The notes below the pieces were generated by a model. It did not search any database, had not been told where the DNA came from, and saw only the letters and a program-made list of their open reading frames with translations. DNA of 37,376 nucleotides from Clostridia bacterium (GTDB lineage Bacteria; Bacillota; Clostridia; Oscillospirales; CAG-382): the NCBI GenBank assembly GCA_017381715.1, contig JAFOBR010000021.1, forward strand, positions 1 to 37,376, in the 5' to 3' direction. Each line of letters opens with the position of its first letter. Position 1 is the first letter of the stretch. Shown in pieces: positions 6,994-15,301 of the stretch. Position numbers and translations under genes: made by a program.

Positions 6994-8220
6994 TCAGGTT
7001 TTGATATACTTTTTCCAACGGGGAAGTGCGATGATACACACTACAATACCTGCAAAAGCTATTATTCCCCAAGAAATTAGAGTGGCAGCCCAGCCTACAT
7101 TGGTGGCGATAAGCGCAATGCCGTATGACGAAGCGGCGCTTCCCACATACACGGAGGCGTTGCATATTCCGCCTACGGTTGCGGCTTTTCCGATACGCTC
7201 AAACCTGCGGGGCAAAAAGCTGATAAGCATTGTATTTATGCCGTGTGCACAACCGATTATGAGTGCAGACAGCACCAAGGTAACAGCGGGAGATTTTGTA
7301 TAGAACACGGAAACCAACAGCGACAGCGCCGTTGTTATGGAAAACAAAAATATGGATTCCGCCACCTCGTTTTTGAACACCTTTCTGAACAACACCGTTG
7401 CCAATGAAACAAAGATAATACTGGAAACAGGCACCACCATATTCATAAGTATGGCACGGGAGGAATCCATTTCAAACACTTCGGTAAAGAATGTGGGAAG
7501 CCAGGACTGGATACCGTCCTTAAGGTAACCCTGCAAGGCGATTGCAACGAGGATGAGCAGCACGCCGGATGCGGCGAGGGTTTTGAAAAGAGGCGAGGGC
7601 GCCGAAGGTGATACCTTGCTTTCCCGTTCGACCGCTTTATCCATTCCAGAAACCAAGCGCCAGTACCCTGCGCACCACACGATAAGCACGGCGGCGGCAA
7701 ACAATGCACCGAAGAAAAAGGAAAAACGCCAATCCGCCACCTTTATTCCGAAGGGAACGATAAGATATATAAGTATTGTTGCGCCGTGACATGCGTAGGA
7801 CACTGCCAGATTTCCCTTTGCGTAGCCCGAATCGTCGAAATAATAAGAAAGTATACGAACGATAGGGGGCCAGAAAAGTGCCTGAGCAAAGCCGTTAATG
7901 CCCCACAGCACTGCCATAACAACAACGCTGTTTGAAAAGGCAAAAAGCATATTGCACACTGCTGTAAGCACCAAGCCTACAGCGACTATTTTACCGGGGT
8001 CGAATTTATCACTTAAAATACCACTGATAATCTGTCCGAATCCGTATGTAAAAAACAACGCGGTACCGATAACCCCGCCTTGATTTTTGGTAAAAACACC
8101 TACACTCACCATTTCCGCAATAGAAGCAGAAAAATTAAGACGGGTGATATAACTGGTGAAATACAAAAGGGACAGCAGTGCGCAAAGCCACACCGCCGGT
8201 GAAAGCTTTTTCTTTTGCAT
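6994..8220 (-). CDS. MFS transporter, organophosphate:phosphate antiporter-like
   Basis: This 408-residue protein has twelve hydrophobic segments in two halves separated by a charged loop near residues 195-215 (VERESKVSPS). The first half has YITRLNFSASIAEM and GTALFFTYGFGQIISGILSDKFDP, which match the start and loop 2-3 signature of the GlpT/UhpT-like (OPA) branch. The substrate is unknown; sugar phosphates or glycerol-3-phosphate are only the family's usual cargo. It is the last gene of a three-gene minus-strand operon, 18 bases after the YwaF-like gene. AAGGAT 9 bases before the ATG serves as ribosome site. Confidence 0.85.
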   Translation of the reverse strand: MQKKKLSPAVWLCALLSLLYFTSYITRLNFSASIAEMVSVGVFTKNQGGVIGTALFFTYGFGQIISGILSDKFDPGKIVAVGLVLTAVCNMLFAFSNSVVVMAVLWGINGFAQALFWPPIVRILSYYFDDSGYAKGNLAVSYACHGATILIYLIVPFGIKVADWRFSFFFGALFAAAVLIVWCAGYWRLVSGMDKAVERESKVSPSAPSPLFKTLAASGVLLILVAIALQGYLKDGIQSWLPTFFTEVFEMDSSRAILMNMVVPVSSIIFVSLATVLFRKVFKNEVAESIFLFSITTALSLLVSVFYTKSPAVTLVLSALIIGCAHGINTMLISFLPRRFERIGKAATVGGICNASVYVGSAASSYGIALIATNVGWAATLISWGIIAFAGIVVCIIALPRWKKYIKT

Positions 8221-8238
8221 ATCTAAAAATATCCTTAA

Positions 8239-9018
8239 TTACTTTGTTTTTTTTGCTTTAAAGTATCTTACGAACACAGGGATATAGAACAATGCCACAA
8301 GCAGGCAAGCTAATGCGAAAATTGCGGCAAGGTATATATACCAATGCCATATCTCCGTAAAGCCCAAATCTATAACGAATCTGTATGTAAAGAAGAAATT
8401 GTTTGTGTTTTCAACACTTACAAGTGTGCCGTTTTCGTATACCGGGTCTGCAAACATAGAGTTTAAATAAAGAGAAACAAACGCCAAGGCACCCAAAGCA
8501 CCCATAGTGGTGAAATAATGCTTGGGACGCAGAGCATCTTTATGCGTATAGTAAATGTGCAAGCCCAGAATTACCAGCACGGAGTGGTAAAGGAAATATT
8601 CGTAGGGATGTCCGCTTAAAAACGCTTCGGAAAAAGTAACTCCTCCGCTAAAGATGGAAGGCAATAATACCGCTATAAACGCGCCGATAGTGCAGGTAGG
8701 ATACATAAAAGCGTGTAATATTTCTTTCAACTTACCGTCCTTTGCAAAGCGGGAATAAAATATAAATATGATCTGGATCGAGCAAAGGTGCAAAGGAAGG
8801 TTGGTGGTATCCAAAAACACGTAGGATTTGGCGCCGTCTGCAGAGGGTACAAGCTGGATTACGGAAAAGGTCTTTACCAGTTCGGAAAGCACAGCCGCCA
8901 CACAAGCCCAAGACATTACCTTTTTAAAGGGCGGGCTATACTTTCTGAGCAAAACAGTGGAAACGGTTATAAAAACTATACAGACCGCAAGCCAGATAAA
9001 ATGAGGAAGCGTATACAT
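8239..9018 (-). CDS. YwaF/TMEM164-like integral membrane protein
   Basis: This 259-residue protein has six or seven predicted membrane helices. The segment TTNLPLHLCSIQIIFIFYS resembles the LPLHLC motif of the YwaF (TIGR02206) family, with further conserved aromatic and His residues (YHSVLVILGLHIYY). Bacterial members have no settled function. The gene starts one base after the EamA stop, and its AAAGGAG site lies inside the last EamA codons, so the two are coupled. The C-terminus is a short lysine-rich tail on the cytoplasmic side. Confidence 0.7.
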   Translation of the reverse strand: MYTLPHFIWLAVCIVFITVSTVLLRKYSPPFKKVMSWACVAAVLSELVKTFSVIQLVPSADGAKSYVFLDTTNLPLHLCSIQIIFIFYSRFAKDGKLKEILHAFMYPTCTIGAFIAVLLPSIFSGGVTFSEAFLSGHPYEYFLYHSVLVILGLHIYYTHKDALRPKHYFTTMGALGALAFVSLYLNSMFADPVYENGTLVSVENTNNFFFTYRFVIDLGFTEIWHWYIYLAAIFALACLLVALFYIPVFVRYFKAKKTK

Positions 9019-9019
9019 A

Positions 9020-9907
9020 TTATTTCTCCTTTTTAGGATTTATCTGTGCAAGAACTATAGCTATAAACATCAAAGCACAGCCCAGCATTTCCCGCTTGGA
9101 GAGAGTTTCCTGCAGTATAAGCCAGCCGGAGAGGACTGCGAAAACCGACTCCAGGCTCATTATAAGAGATGCCAGCGCAGGGGGAATATTTTTCTGACCG
9201 ACGATCTGCAAAGTATAGCCAACGCCGGAAGAAACCAGTCCCAGATACAGAATGGGCATCCAAGCGCTTTGAATTACTGCCAAGGTGGGGTGCTCGAATA
9301 TAAGTGCAGGCACAAGGCTTACCACACCGCAGGTGAAAAACTGTATGCAGGCAAGCTTCACTCCGTCCACCTTGGGGGCGAAATGGTCTACAAGCATTAT
9401 CTGCACGGAAAAGCACAAAGCACAGCCGAGAATAAAGTAATCCCCTTTTGCAATAGAAAATCCGCCTTCAACGCAAAGGAAATACATACCCACGGTTGCC
9501 ACAACAACACCTATCCACACAGGGAAAGAGGCCTTACGTTTAAAGAAAATGCCGATAATGGGAACTAAAACGATATACAGCGCGGTAATGAACCCTGCCT
9601 TGCCCGCAGTAGTATCCGCAATGCCGATCTGCTGTAATGCGCTGGCAACCGCCAAAGCGATACCGCAGAGAATTCCGCCTTTCCACAGATTTTTGCTGTT
9701 TGAAGAAGATGTTTTCTTGGTACCGAAAAGGGACTGTATGCCGATAATGGGAAGCAAAGCTACACTGCCCAGAAAAGAACGGGAGGCAAGCAAGGTGAAG
9801 GGACCTATATTGGTGCCCTGACGCTGCGCCACGAAAGCAACGCCCCACACGAAAGCCGCAAGCAGTAAAAGAAGGATTGATATTGTCTTTTTAACCGTAT
9901 ACTTCAT
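9020..9907 (-). CDS. EamA-family (DMT) transporter
   Basis: The 295-residue protein shows ten hydrophobic helices arranged as two EamA repeats (about 8-140 and 150-290), the standard drug/metabolite transporter architecture. The second repeat has LGLVSSGVGYTLQIVGQKNIPPALASLIMSLE, a typical DMT signature. Such carriers export amino acids, metabolites or drugs; the cargo here cannot be told. It is the first gene of the operon that continues with the YwaF-like and MFS genes, and it has its own strong promoter. Confidence 0.88.
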   Translation of the reverse strand: MKYTVKKTISILLLLLAAFVWGVAFVAQRQGTNIGPFTLLASRSFLGSVALLPIIGIQSLFGTKKTSSSNSKNLWKGGILCGIALAVASALQQIGIADTTAGKAGFITALYIVLVPIIGIFFKRKASFPVWIGVVVATVGMYFLCVEGGFSIAKGDYFILGCALCFSVQIMLVDHFAPKVDGVKLACIQFFTCGVVSLVPALIFEHPTLAVIQSAWMPILYLGLVSSGVGYTLQIVGQKNIPPALASLIMSLESVFAVLSGWLILQETLSKREMLGCALMFIAIVLAQINPKKEK

Positions 9908-9939
9908 TTTAAATACCCGATAAAATTTAAAGATAAGAC

Positions 9940-9968
9940 ATTATAGCACAAGAAAACTCATTATTCAA
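9940..9968 (-). promoter_or_regulatory. Promoter of the EamA-YwaF-MFS operon
   Basis: On the minus strand TTGAAT (9963-9968) and TATAAT (9940-9945) are 17 bases apart, 33 bases before the EamA start. Confidence 0.85.
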
Positions 9969-9991
9969 TTAAAAATGTTGGCAAAAGCAAA

Positions 9992-10028
9992 AAAATAACG
10001 GACACCGCAAAAGCGGTATCCGTTATTT
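9992..10028 (-). terminator. Terminator of tRNA-Arg
   Basis: A long A/T-flanked stem (9992-10008 with 10013-10028/9) with an AAAA loop begins directly at the tRNA 3' end on the minus strand and ends in a run of T residues. Confidence 0.9.
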
Positions 10029-10105
10029 TGGCACGCCATAAGGGATTCGAACCCCTGACCTTTTGGTTCGTAGCCAAACACTCTATCCAGCTGAGCTAAT
10101 GGCGC
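10029..10105 (-). tRNA. tRNA-Arg (ACG anticodon)
   Basis: The minus strand gives a 77-base cloverleaf with acceptor GCGCCAT, anticodon loop CTACGAA (anticodon ACG), T loop TTCGAAT and an encoded CCA end. The ACG form needs A34 deamination to inosine to read CGU/CGC/CGA. Confidence 0.96.
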
Positions 10106-10120
10106 AAATCAGCGTTTGCT

Positions 10121-10149
10121 ATTATACCTCTTTACGGCAGGAATGTCAA
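10121..10149 (-). promoter_or_regulatory. Promoter of tRNA-Arg
   Basis: Perfect TTGACA (10144-10149) and perfect TATAAT (10121-10126) are 17 bases apart on the minus strand, 15 bases before the tRNA. Confidence 0.92.
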
Positions 10150-10168
10150 GTGCTTTTTTAATTTATTT

Positions 10169-10822
10169 TTATTTTTTCTCAAGCTCATCTAAGCGTTTGC
10201 GTATGTTTTCCAGTTCGTTTGCAATAGGGTCGGGAATATGGATCTGGTCCAGCTCTTCCGTGCACGGTTTTTTATCCGAACAGATATTTCTTGCGGGAAC
10301 GCCAACGGCTGTTGAGTTGGGGGGAACCTCGTGAAGAACCACCGCGCCTGCGGCGATTTTTGAATTATCCCCCACGCTGAAGGGTCCCAGCACCTTTGCC
10401 CCTGCGCCAACCATTACGTTGTTGCCCAATGTGGGATGACGCTTACCGGTATGCTTGCCCGTACCGCCCAGAGTTGCGCCCTGATAAATGGTACAGTTAT
10501 CCCCTACCACCGCAGTTTCGCCGATAACCACTCCGCTGCCATGGTCGATAAACACGCCCTTGCCGATTTTGGCGGCAGGATGAATTTCCACACCGGTAAC
10601 GGCGCGGTTAAACTGGCTTACCGCACGAGCGGAAAGCTTTTTCCCTTTTTTATGAAGCTTGTGGGCAACGCGGTGAAGCAGTACGGCGTGAAGTCCCGAA
10701 TATAAAAGCAGTACCTCTGCATCGCTGGAAGCGGCAGGGTCTCGCTCACGGATGAGCCGTATTTCTTCCTTTATATCCTTATATACGCCGGTTATATCTG
10801 TATCGCCAATAAAAATACTCAT
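10169..10822 (-). CDS. cysE: Serine O-acetyltransferase
   Basis: The enzyme acetylates L-serine with acetyl-CoA to make O-acetylserine for cysteine synthesis. The helical N-terminal part (about 10-65) is followed by left-handed beta-helix hexapeptide repeats (GVEIHPAAKIGKG, DNCTIYQGATLGGTGK, GAGAKVLGPFSVGDN). The active-site segment is DHGSGVVIGET. The C-terminal tail is longer than usual, with a charged helix ending in LDELEKK. I place the start at the ATG at 10822, because AGGTGA lies 5 bases upstream and a GTG three codons earlier overlaps it. The upstream exported-protein gene ends 9 bases before it. No cysteine synthase gene is present in the window. Confidence 0.92.
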   Translation of the reverse strand: MSIFIGDTDITGVYKDIKEEIRLIRERDPAASSDAEVLLLYSGLHAVLLHRVAHKLHKKGKKLSARAVSQFNRAVTGVEIHPAAKIGKGVFIDHGSGVVIGETAVVGDNCTIYQGATLGGTGKHTGKRHPTLGNNVMVGAGAKVLGPFSVGDNSKIAAGAVVLHEVPPNSTAVGVPARNICSDKKPCTEELDQIHIPDPIANELENIRKRLDELEKK

Positions 10823-10831
10823 TTTATTCAC

Positions 10832-11443
10832 CTATTTTACCTGAGGGGCTGACATTCCTGTAATTACCGCAGTTGATTCGGTAACGTAAACTGTGTAATA
10901 AAGGGGGATGACCGTATAGTCCGTAAGATCGGAACGGAAGGTTCCGTTATTATCCATTATACTGTAACGAACGGAATATAGTTCCACAAAACCATTTTCG
11001 TATGGCTGACGGGATTCCAATGTTACGGAAATATCATAAAGCTTTTGCATTGTAAATTTTTCCGGAATGATCGCATTTTCTTTAAACTCTTCCGAAAAAA
11101 AGGCGGGATATACTGAATATTCCCCTTTTATAACGCATTCGAAATAATTATAAAACATTTTCCCTGCGGGATTTGCCGTAAGATAGTTTTGTGCAGTTAA
11201 ATACTCCCCTTCTCCGTCGTAGGAAAAGAAAACGTCTTTTGTTTTTTTGGCATAAACCGCATCTTTAAAGATATCTTCATCGTAATCAACGGGGCAAAGG
11301 GAAACGGGTACGTTTCCTGTGGGGGCAATAGTATTTACCTTTGGGGTAAATAATTTTGATACACCGACTATGCCCAAGCAAACGACAACTATGCCCAGTA
11401 TTACCGCAAGAGATACAATAATAATCTTTTTTTGCTTTTTCAT
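10832..11443 (-). CDS. Membrane-anchored extracytoplasmic protein, unknown function
   Basis: I do not recognise this 203-residue protein. It starts with a basic stretch and one hydrophobic helix (MKKQKKIIIVSLAVILGIVV and on to about residue 28), without a lipobox, so it is probably held by an uncleaved N-terminal anchor. The outer part has many aromatic residues and beta-rich stretches (FFSYDGEGEYLTAQNYL, VELYSVRYSIMDNNG, IPLYYTVYV), similar to small NTF2-like or DUF4829-like folds; that is a weak impression. The start at 11443 is chosen because an upstream extension would run through the GGGGTCCCC hairpin. It is co-transcribed with cysE. Confidence 0.65.
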   Translation of the reverse strand: MKKQKKIIIVSLAVILGIVVVCLGIVGVSKLFTPKVNTIAPTGNVPVSLCPVDYDEDIFKDAVYAKKTKDVFFSYDGEGEYLTAQNYLTANPAGKMFYNYFECVIKGEYSVYPAFFSEEFKENAIIPEKFTMQKLYDISVTLESRQPYENGFVELYSVRYSIMDNNGTFRSDLTDYTVIPLYYTVYVTESTAVITGMSAPQVK

Positions 11444-11458
11444 AAAAAATATCCAATC

Positions 11459-11492
11459 ACCCCAAGAAGCCTTGCGGCTTCTCGGGGACCCC
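11459..11492 (-). repeat. GGGGTCCCC hairpin repeat, copy B
   Basis: On the minus strand this is GGGGT-CCCC-GAGAAGCC-GCAA-GGCTTCTT-GGGG-T, identical to copy A at 1284 except for one loop base. It lies between the terminator of the sugar-isomerase-like gene and the start of the exported-protein gene. Confidence 0.85.
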
Positions 11493-11496
11493 GACA

Positions 11497-11526
11497 AAAA
11501 GGGGCAAGCGGTTTTACGCAAGCCCC
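11497..11526 (-). terminator. Terminator of the sugar-isomerase-like gene
   Basis: GGGGC and GCG (11501-11510) pair with CGC and GCCCC (11517-11526) around a two-by-two AA/AA internal loop and a six-base apical loop. On the minus strand a TTTTT run follows. Confidence 0.8.
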
Positions 11527-11547
11527 TTACTTTTTTTTGCAGTAAAA

Positions 11548-12423
11548 TTATTCGCAGAATCTCTTAAGGTTTTCGTAGCCTACGGAAATACCCTTGATAG
11601 GATCTTCCATACCCTCAAACTCGATGTTTATAAATCCATCGTAGCCGACTCCCTTAAGGATATTGATGCACTGTCTTACGGGGATATCGCCGTGACCGAT
11701 AATAGAACCACGGAGATAGTTACCGCCTCTGGAACGGAACCAACCTGCGCCGGGGTTTTCGCCTGCGCCGTTCTTTATATGGAAATCCTTTGCGTGAACG
11801 TGAACAGCATAAGGAGCCATTACGCCAACGGAATAGGGGCTGTTTGCATCTGCGCAAGCAAAGTTACCCATATCTACAAGTGCGCCGAAATTGGGATGGT
11901 TAACGGTATTTACAAGCTTTTCTACACGGGTAGGATCCTGAACGAAAAAGCCGTGGTTTTCTACGCAGGTCTTAATACCCTTGGTAGCAGCATATTCGGT
12001 AACTGCACGGTAACCCTGAGCAAGACGTTCTACAACTGCATCAAAGCTTCTGCCGGTCTTAACGGAATAAGGATAACCGGGGGTAGCATCGTGACGCATA
12101 ACCTTAACGCCGTATGCTTCTGCAACGTCTACAAGGTCCTTTACGCGGTCGATTTCTTTTTGCAGATCTCCGCCGGAGCCGTTAAGGAAATCACTTCCTA
12201 CGCAGAAGCAAACTGCTTCTATACCAACCTGCTTGCAGTAATCGCCGATATCCTTTGCGTATGCGATATATTCGTCTTTATCTGCATAAATTTTGCAGGT
12301 ACCTTCAACGATATCCAGGCCTTCGAAGCCTATTTCTTTTGCTTTGTCGATACAGCCCTTTACGCCCAGATTTTCATCCTTTGCGTATTCGCGGAAGCTG
12401 TAAAGGCTAACACCTAATTTCAT
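11548..12423 (-). CDS. Sugar phosphate isomerase/epimerase-like TIM-barrel protein
   Basis: The 291-residue protein belongs to the xylose-isomerase-like TIM-barrel (AP_endonuc_2) superfamily. Metal ligands expected of the family are visible: Glu155 (VENHG), Asp184 (LVDMGNF), His208/His210 (HVHAKDFH) and Glu268 (INIEFEG). Such proteins interconvert ketoses, inosose or other sugar acids, usually in the cytoplasm; the substrate cannot be read from sequence. It lies downstream of a CBM9-like lipoprotein gene, which fits a carbohydrate-related role but does not prove one. AAGGAG before the ATG sets the start. Confidence 0.85.
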   Translation of the reverse strand: MKLGVSLYSFREYAKDENLGVKGCIDKAKEIGFEGLDIVEGTCKIYADKDEYIAYAKDIGDYCKQVGIEAVCFCVGSDFLNGSGGDLQKEIDRVKDLVDVAEAYGVKVMRHDATPGYPYSVKTGRSFDAVVERLAQGYRAVTEYAATKGIKTCVENHGFFVQDPTRVEKLVNTVNHPNFGALVDMGNFACADANSPYSVGVMAPYAVHVHAKDFHIKNGAGENPGAGWFRSRGGNYLRGSIIGHGDIPVRQCINILKGVGYDGFINIEFEGMEDPIKGISVGYENLKRFCE

Positions 12424-12479
12424 AATGTGTACTCCTTATGTATTATTTGTTATAAAAGTTCGGGTATCCCCGGGTAAGC

Positions 12480-12512
12480 ACCCCTAAAATCCTGCGGATT
12501 TTTGGGGACCCC
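12480..12512 (-). repeat. GGGGTCCCC hairpin repeat, copy C
   Basis: On the minus strand GGGGT is followed by a 12-bp stem with one mismatch (12481-12492 with 12496-12507) and a TGC loop. The arms differ from copies A and B (AAAAATCC instead of GAGAAGCC), yet the GGGGT-CCCC...GGGG-T frame is kept. Confidence 0.8.
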
Positions 12513-12548
12513 GCGAGAGGAATGCCCGATTAGTTATGTTCGGAATTA

Positions 12549-12584
12549 AAAGTTCGGGTACCCCCGGTTTGTTGGGGATACCCG
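12549..12584 (-). terminator. Terminator of the CBM9-like lipoprotein gene
   Basis: An 11-bp stem with one mismatch (12555-12565 with 12574-12584) and an eight-base loop is followed on the minus strand by ACTTTTAATT. The T-tract is short, so some read-through into the TIM-barrel gene is likely. Confidence 0.65.
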
Positions 12585-12605
12585 AGTAAAGGTAAAGTAT
12601 ATTAA

Positions 12606-13916
12606 TTACTTAAGAACTACGGTTGCCATCTTGGACCAGTCGTTACGGCCGATGATACCGCCGCCGTTACGCATCTTAACGTTCTTCCAAGTGGTAGAGT
12701 CTTCACGAGCATTGATGGAAATGGAGAAGCCGAAGGAAGCGCCGGTGTTGGGAGCTTCTTCAAAGCCGATATCTTCCCAAGAAATCTTAACTTCGTAAGT
12801 GGTGGTCTGATTGGTTTCGTCACGAACTACCTTGTAATCACCGGACTTACCGCCGCCCATGTAAGATTCAAATACGGATTCGCCTGCATTGGTTACACCG
12901 TAACCAACCTGACGGCAAACGCCTTCGTTTGCAGCGGTGGCGTCTACGATGTTATCATAGTGCTGAGCAATGTATTCGCCAACGGGAGAGTTGGTAAGAG
13001 TGTTAACCTGGATAGCGCACTGATCCCAAAGGTTGGAAGCATTGGGGCAGTAGTGATAATCCATTTCAACTACAACTGCGTAGTAGAGATATTCAGCATC
13101 GTATGCGATATAAACGTCTGCAACGATGTCGTAATCTTCGGAAGCTGCGAACTGAGCGTAGTCCCAATCGGGGTTGTCAACGTCAACGTGAGAAACAACT
13201 GCGCCGTATTCGTTAGCGTTTACAGTACCGTCCTGTGCGGGAGCGTTTGCAACGAAGGTTGCGTTCCAGGTAATGTCCTTAACCTGAATGCCGTGAGGAT
13301 AGATAGAATCGTCTTCGCCGTAAGCTGCAAGAGCCTTAACGTCGGATTCCTGATACTTGTGAACAACAACTACGAAACCGTCTGCAGGAATGTTAACTGC
13401 TGCGGAAGCTTCGCCTACTGCGTAGTAAGCGGTCTTAACGTAGCCGAAGTAGGGCTTTGCCTGATATTCAGCAACCAGAACTGCATAGTCTTCAAGACCT
13501 GCGGGAGTGGTAGCACCGAAGCGTGCGTCAAAAAGAACAACTGCGCCGTAAGCGAGTTCTTCGTTGTAACCGGTAAGTACTACGGAATCAGCCTGATCGA
13601 TACGGTCGCCGGTGTTGGGAGCGCCGTAAGAAACGTACTTGTTGGTATCTGCGGGGATCTCGATCTCGTTGCCGCTTTCATCTGTGGGAACAGATTCTTC
13701 GGGTTCTTCAGAGGGTTCATCGGAAGGTTCGTCAGAAGGCTCATCAGAGGGTTCTGCAGAAGGTTCGTCGGATTCTGCGGGAGTAGAATCATCAACGGGG
13801 GTAGACTCTGCGGGAGTGCTGTTGTTTGCAGGAGCCTTAGAGGTTTCATTGCCGTTGCAAGCTGCAAGAGCAACTACCATAATGGCAACGAGAAGGAAAG
13901 CTAATACTTTTTTCAT
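12606..13916 (-). CDS. Lipoprotein with CBM9/DOMON-like C-terminal domain
   Basis: A signal peptide ends in a lipobox (VALAAC, Cys20), so the mature protein is lipid-anchored outside the membrane. A low-complexity linker (about 21-92) follows, rich in Ser, Pro, Glu and Asp, with an EPSD repeat. The middle (about 95-205) is an unknown beta-rich domain. Residues 215-436 look like a family-9 carbohydrate-binding/DOMON fold: DGTVNANEYG at its start, VYIAYDAEYLYYAVVVEMDYHY, and a closing strand pattern (YEVKISWEDIGF, FGFSISIN). Binding of glycans at the cell surface is the likely role. It precedes the TIM-barrel sugar enzyme. A strong AAAGGAG site precedes the ATG. Confidence 0.8.
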   Translation of the reverse strand: MKKVLAFLLVAIMVVALAACNGNETSKAPANNSTPAESTPVDDSTPAESDEPSAEPSDEPSDEPSDEPSEEPEESVPTDESGNEIEIPADTNKYVSYGAPNTGDRIDQADSVVLTGYNEELAYGAVVLFDARFGATTPAGLEDYAVLVAEYQAKPYFGYVKTAYYAVGEASAAVNIPADGFVVVVHKYQESDVKALAAYGEDDSIYPHGIQVKDITWNATFVANAPAQDGTVNANEYGAVVSHVDVDNPDWDYAQFAASEDYDIVADVYIAYDAEYLYYAVVVEMDYHYCPNASNLWDQCAIQVNTLTNSPVGEYIAQHYDNIVDATAANEGVCRQVGYGVTNAGESVFESYMGGGKSGDYKVVRDETNQTTTYEVKISWEDIGFEEAPNTGASFGFSISINAREDSTTWKNVKMRNGGGIIGRNDWSKMATVVLK

Positions 13917-13961
13917 TGTTTTTTCTCCTTTTTGAATTCAGATTGGTTAAAAACAATCTTG

Positions 13962-13988
13962 ATTATAAGGTATGATAACATACATACC
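13962..13988 (-). promoter_or_regulatory. -10 box and inverted repeat upstream of the lipoprotein gene
   Basis: On the minus strand a TATAAT box (13962-13967) is directly preceded by an inverted repeat GGTATG/CATACC (13969-13974 with 13983-13988). No good -35 box is at 17 bases, which would fit an activator-dependent or repressed promoter; this is inference. Confidence 0.45.
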
Positions 13989-14041
13989 GTAAAATTGCAA
14001 TAGCATTATGGAAATCACACCGTAATTTTTGCATTTTTTGT

Positions 14042-15277
14042 TTATTCTGCACAAGCCAGTTTCACGCAGCAACACAGAACGGGAAGAGCTTTTCCCAGTT
14101 CGTCCAAAGAAGGATATGTGGGCGCAATACGGATAATATTATCATCGGGATTATAGCCGTAAGGATGAGTAGCACCTGCGGGGGTAAGCTTTAAGCCCGC
14201 CTCTGCGGCCAGAGCAACAACTCTCTTTGCTTTTCCCTTGGGGGTATACAAAGCAAGGAAGTAACCGCCATTGGGGTTGGTCCACCAAACATCGGGAATT
14301 TCAGAAAGTTCGTTGGTAAAGGTACGGCGCACAAGCTCGAACTTGGGCTTTATAAGGCTCAAATGAACGCCCATCTGAGCTTTGATATCGTCAAAAGTGC
14401 GGAAAACACGAGCGTGGCGAAGCTGATTAAGCTTATCGGGGCCAACGGTCTGGATCGCAAGCTCCTTGAGTATGCGCTGTACATTTGCGCGGGAGGAAGC
14501 TATACAGGAAATACCCGCACCGGGGAAGGATATTTTGGATGTGGAAGCGAAGATAAAGAATCTGTCCTCGTTGCCGCACTTTTTGGCTTCGTGGAGTACC
14601 TCAAGGAGGTAATCGGGATGATCGGTAAGATCGTGCCATACGTAGGCGTTATCCCAGAATACGCGGAAATCCTTTGCCGCAGTCTTCATACGGGCGAAGC
14701 GGCGTACGGTTTCATCGGAATAAGTAATACCCGAAGGGTTGGAATACTTAGGTACGCACCAGATACCTTTTATGGTCTCGTCCTCTGCTACAAGCTTTTC
14801 AACCATATCCATATCGGGACCGTCTTCGTTCATGGGAACGTTGATCATATTGATATTGAAATATTCGCAGATAGCAAAGTGACGGTCATAACCGGGAACG
14901 GGGCAAAGGAAGGAAACCTTATCGTATTTAGCCCAAGGCTTCATACCGTCCACAACGCCGTGGCTCATAGCACGGGCGATGGTATCGTACATAAGGTTAA
15001 GAGAGGAGTTACCGCCAACGATAATTTCGTGCATGGTAAGTCCCAGCATGGAAGCGAAAAGACGCTTGGATTCGTCGATACCGTCCAGACCGCCGTAGTT
15101 ACAGCAGTCAACGCCGTTTTCGGAAATACATTCCTCACGGGTGGTAACGGCGGTGAGCAAACGCTCCATAGTGTCAAGCTGTTGTGTGGAGGGCTTGCCG
15201 CGGGACATATCAAGTTTAAGTCCCGAGGATTTATACTGTTCGTACTCTGCGCGGAGAGCGTTAAGATCCAAATTCAT
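14042..15277 (-). CDS. Aspartate aminotransferase-like PLP enzyme (class I, PF12897 type)
   Basis: The 411-residue protein is a fold-type I PLP aminotransferase. Visible are the N-terminal LDMSRGKPS segment typical of the PF12897 branch, NYGGLDG, the PLP contacts Asn180-Pro181 (YSNPSG) and Asp209-Asn-Ala-Tyr212, and the Schiff-base Lys248 (STSKISFPGAG). The likely reaction moves the amino group between aspartate and 2-oxoglutarate, giving oxaloacetate and glutamate; other acceptors are possible. It lies 24 bases after asnS in the same direction, so aspartate made here may feed asparagine or lysine synthesis. Confidence 0.85.
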   Translation of the reverse strand: MNLDLNALRAEYEQYKSSGLKLDMSRGKPSTQQLDTMERLLTAVTTREECISENGVDCCNYGGLDGIDESKRLFASMLGLTMHEIIVGGNSSLNLMYDTIARAMSHGVVDGMKPWAKYDKVSFLCPVPGYDRHFAICEYFNINMINVPMNEDGPDMDMVEKLVAEDETIKGIWCVPKYSNPSGITYSDETVRRFARMKTAAKDFRVFWDNAYVWHDLTDHPDYLLEVLHEAKKCGNEDRFFIFASTSKISFPGAGISCIASSRANVQRILKELAIQTVGPDKLNQLRHARVFRTFDDIKAQMGVHLSLIKPKFELVRRTFTNELSEIPDVWWTNPNGGYFLALYTPKGKAKRVVALAAEAGLKLTPAGATHPYGYNPDDNIIRIAPTYPSLDELGKALPVLCCCVKLACAE

Positions 15278-15301
15278 AAGAGTTCACCTGTGTTAAAAAT
15301 A

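Larger units (their letters stand above)
12454..12584. repeat. Direct repeat of an AAAAGTTCGGGTA-type motif around copy C
   Basis: AAAAGTTCGGGTATCCCCGG (from 12454) recurs as AAAAGTTCGGGTACCCCCGG (from 12549), one base different, with copy C between the two. The two copies flank an inter-gene spacer of 182 bases that otherwise has no coding content. Confidence 0.65.
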
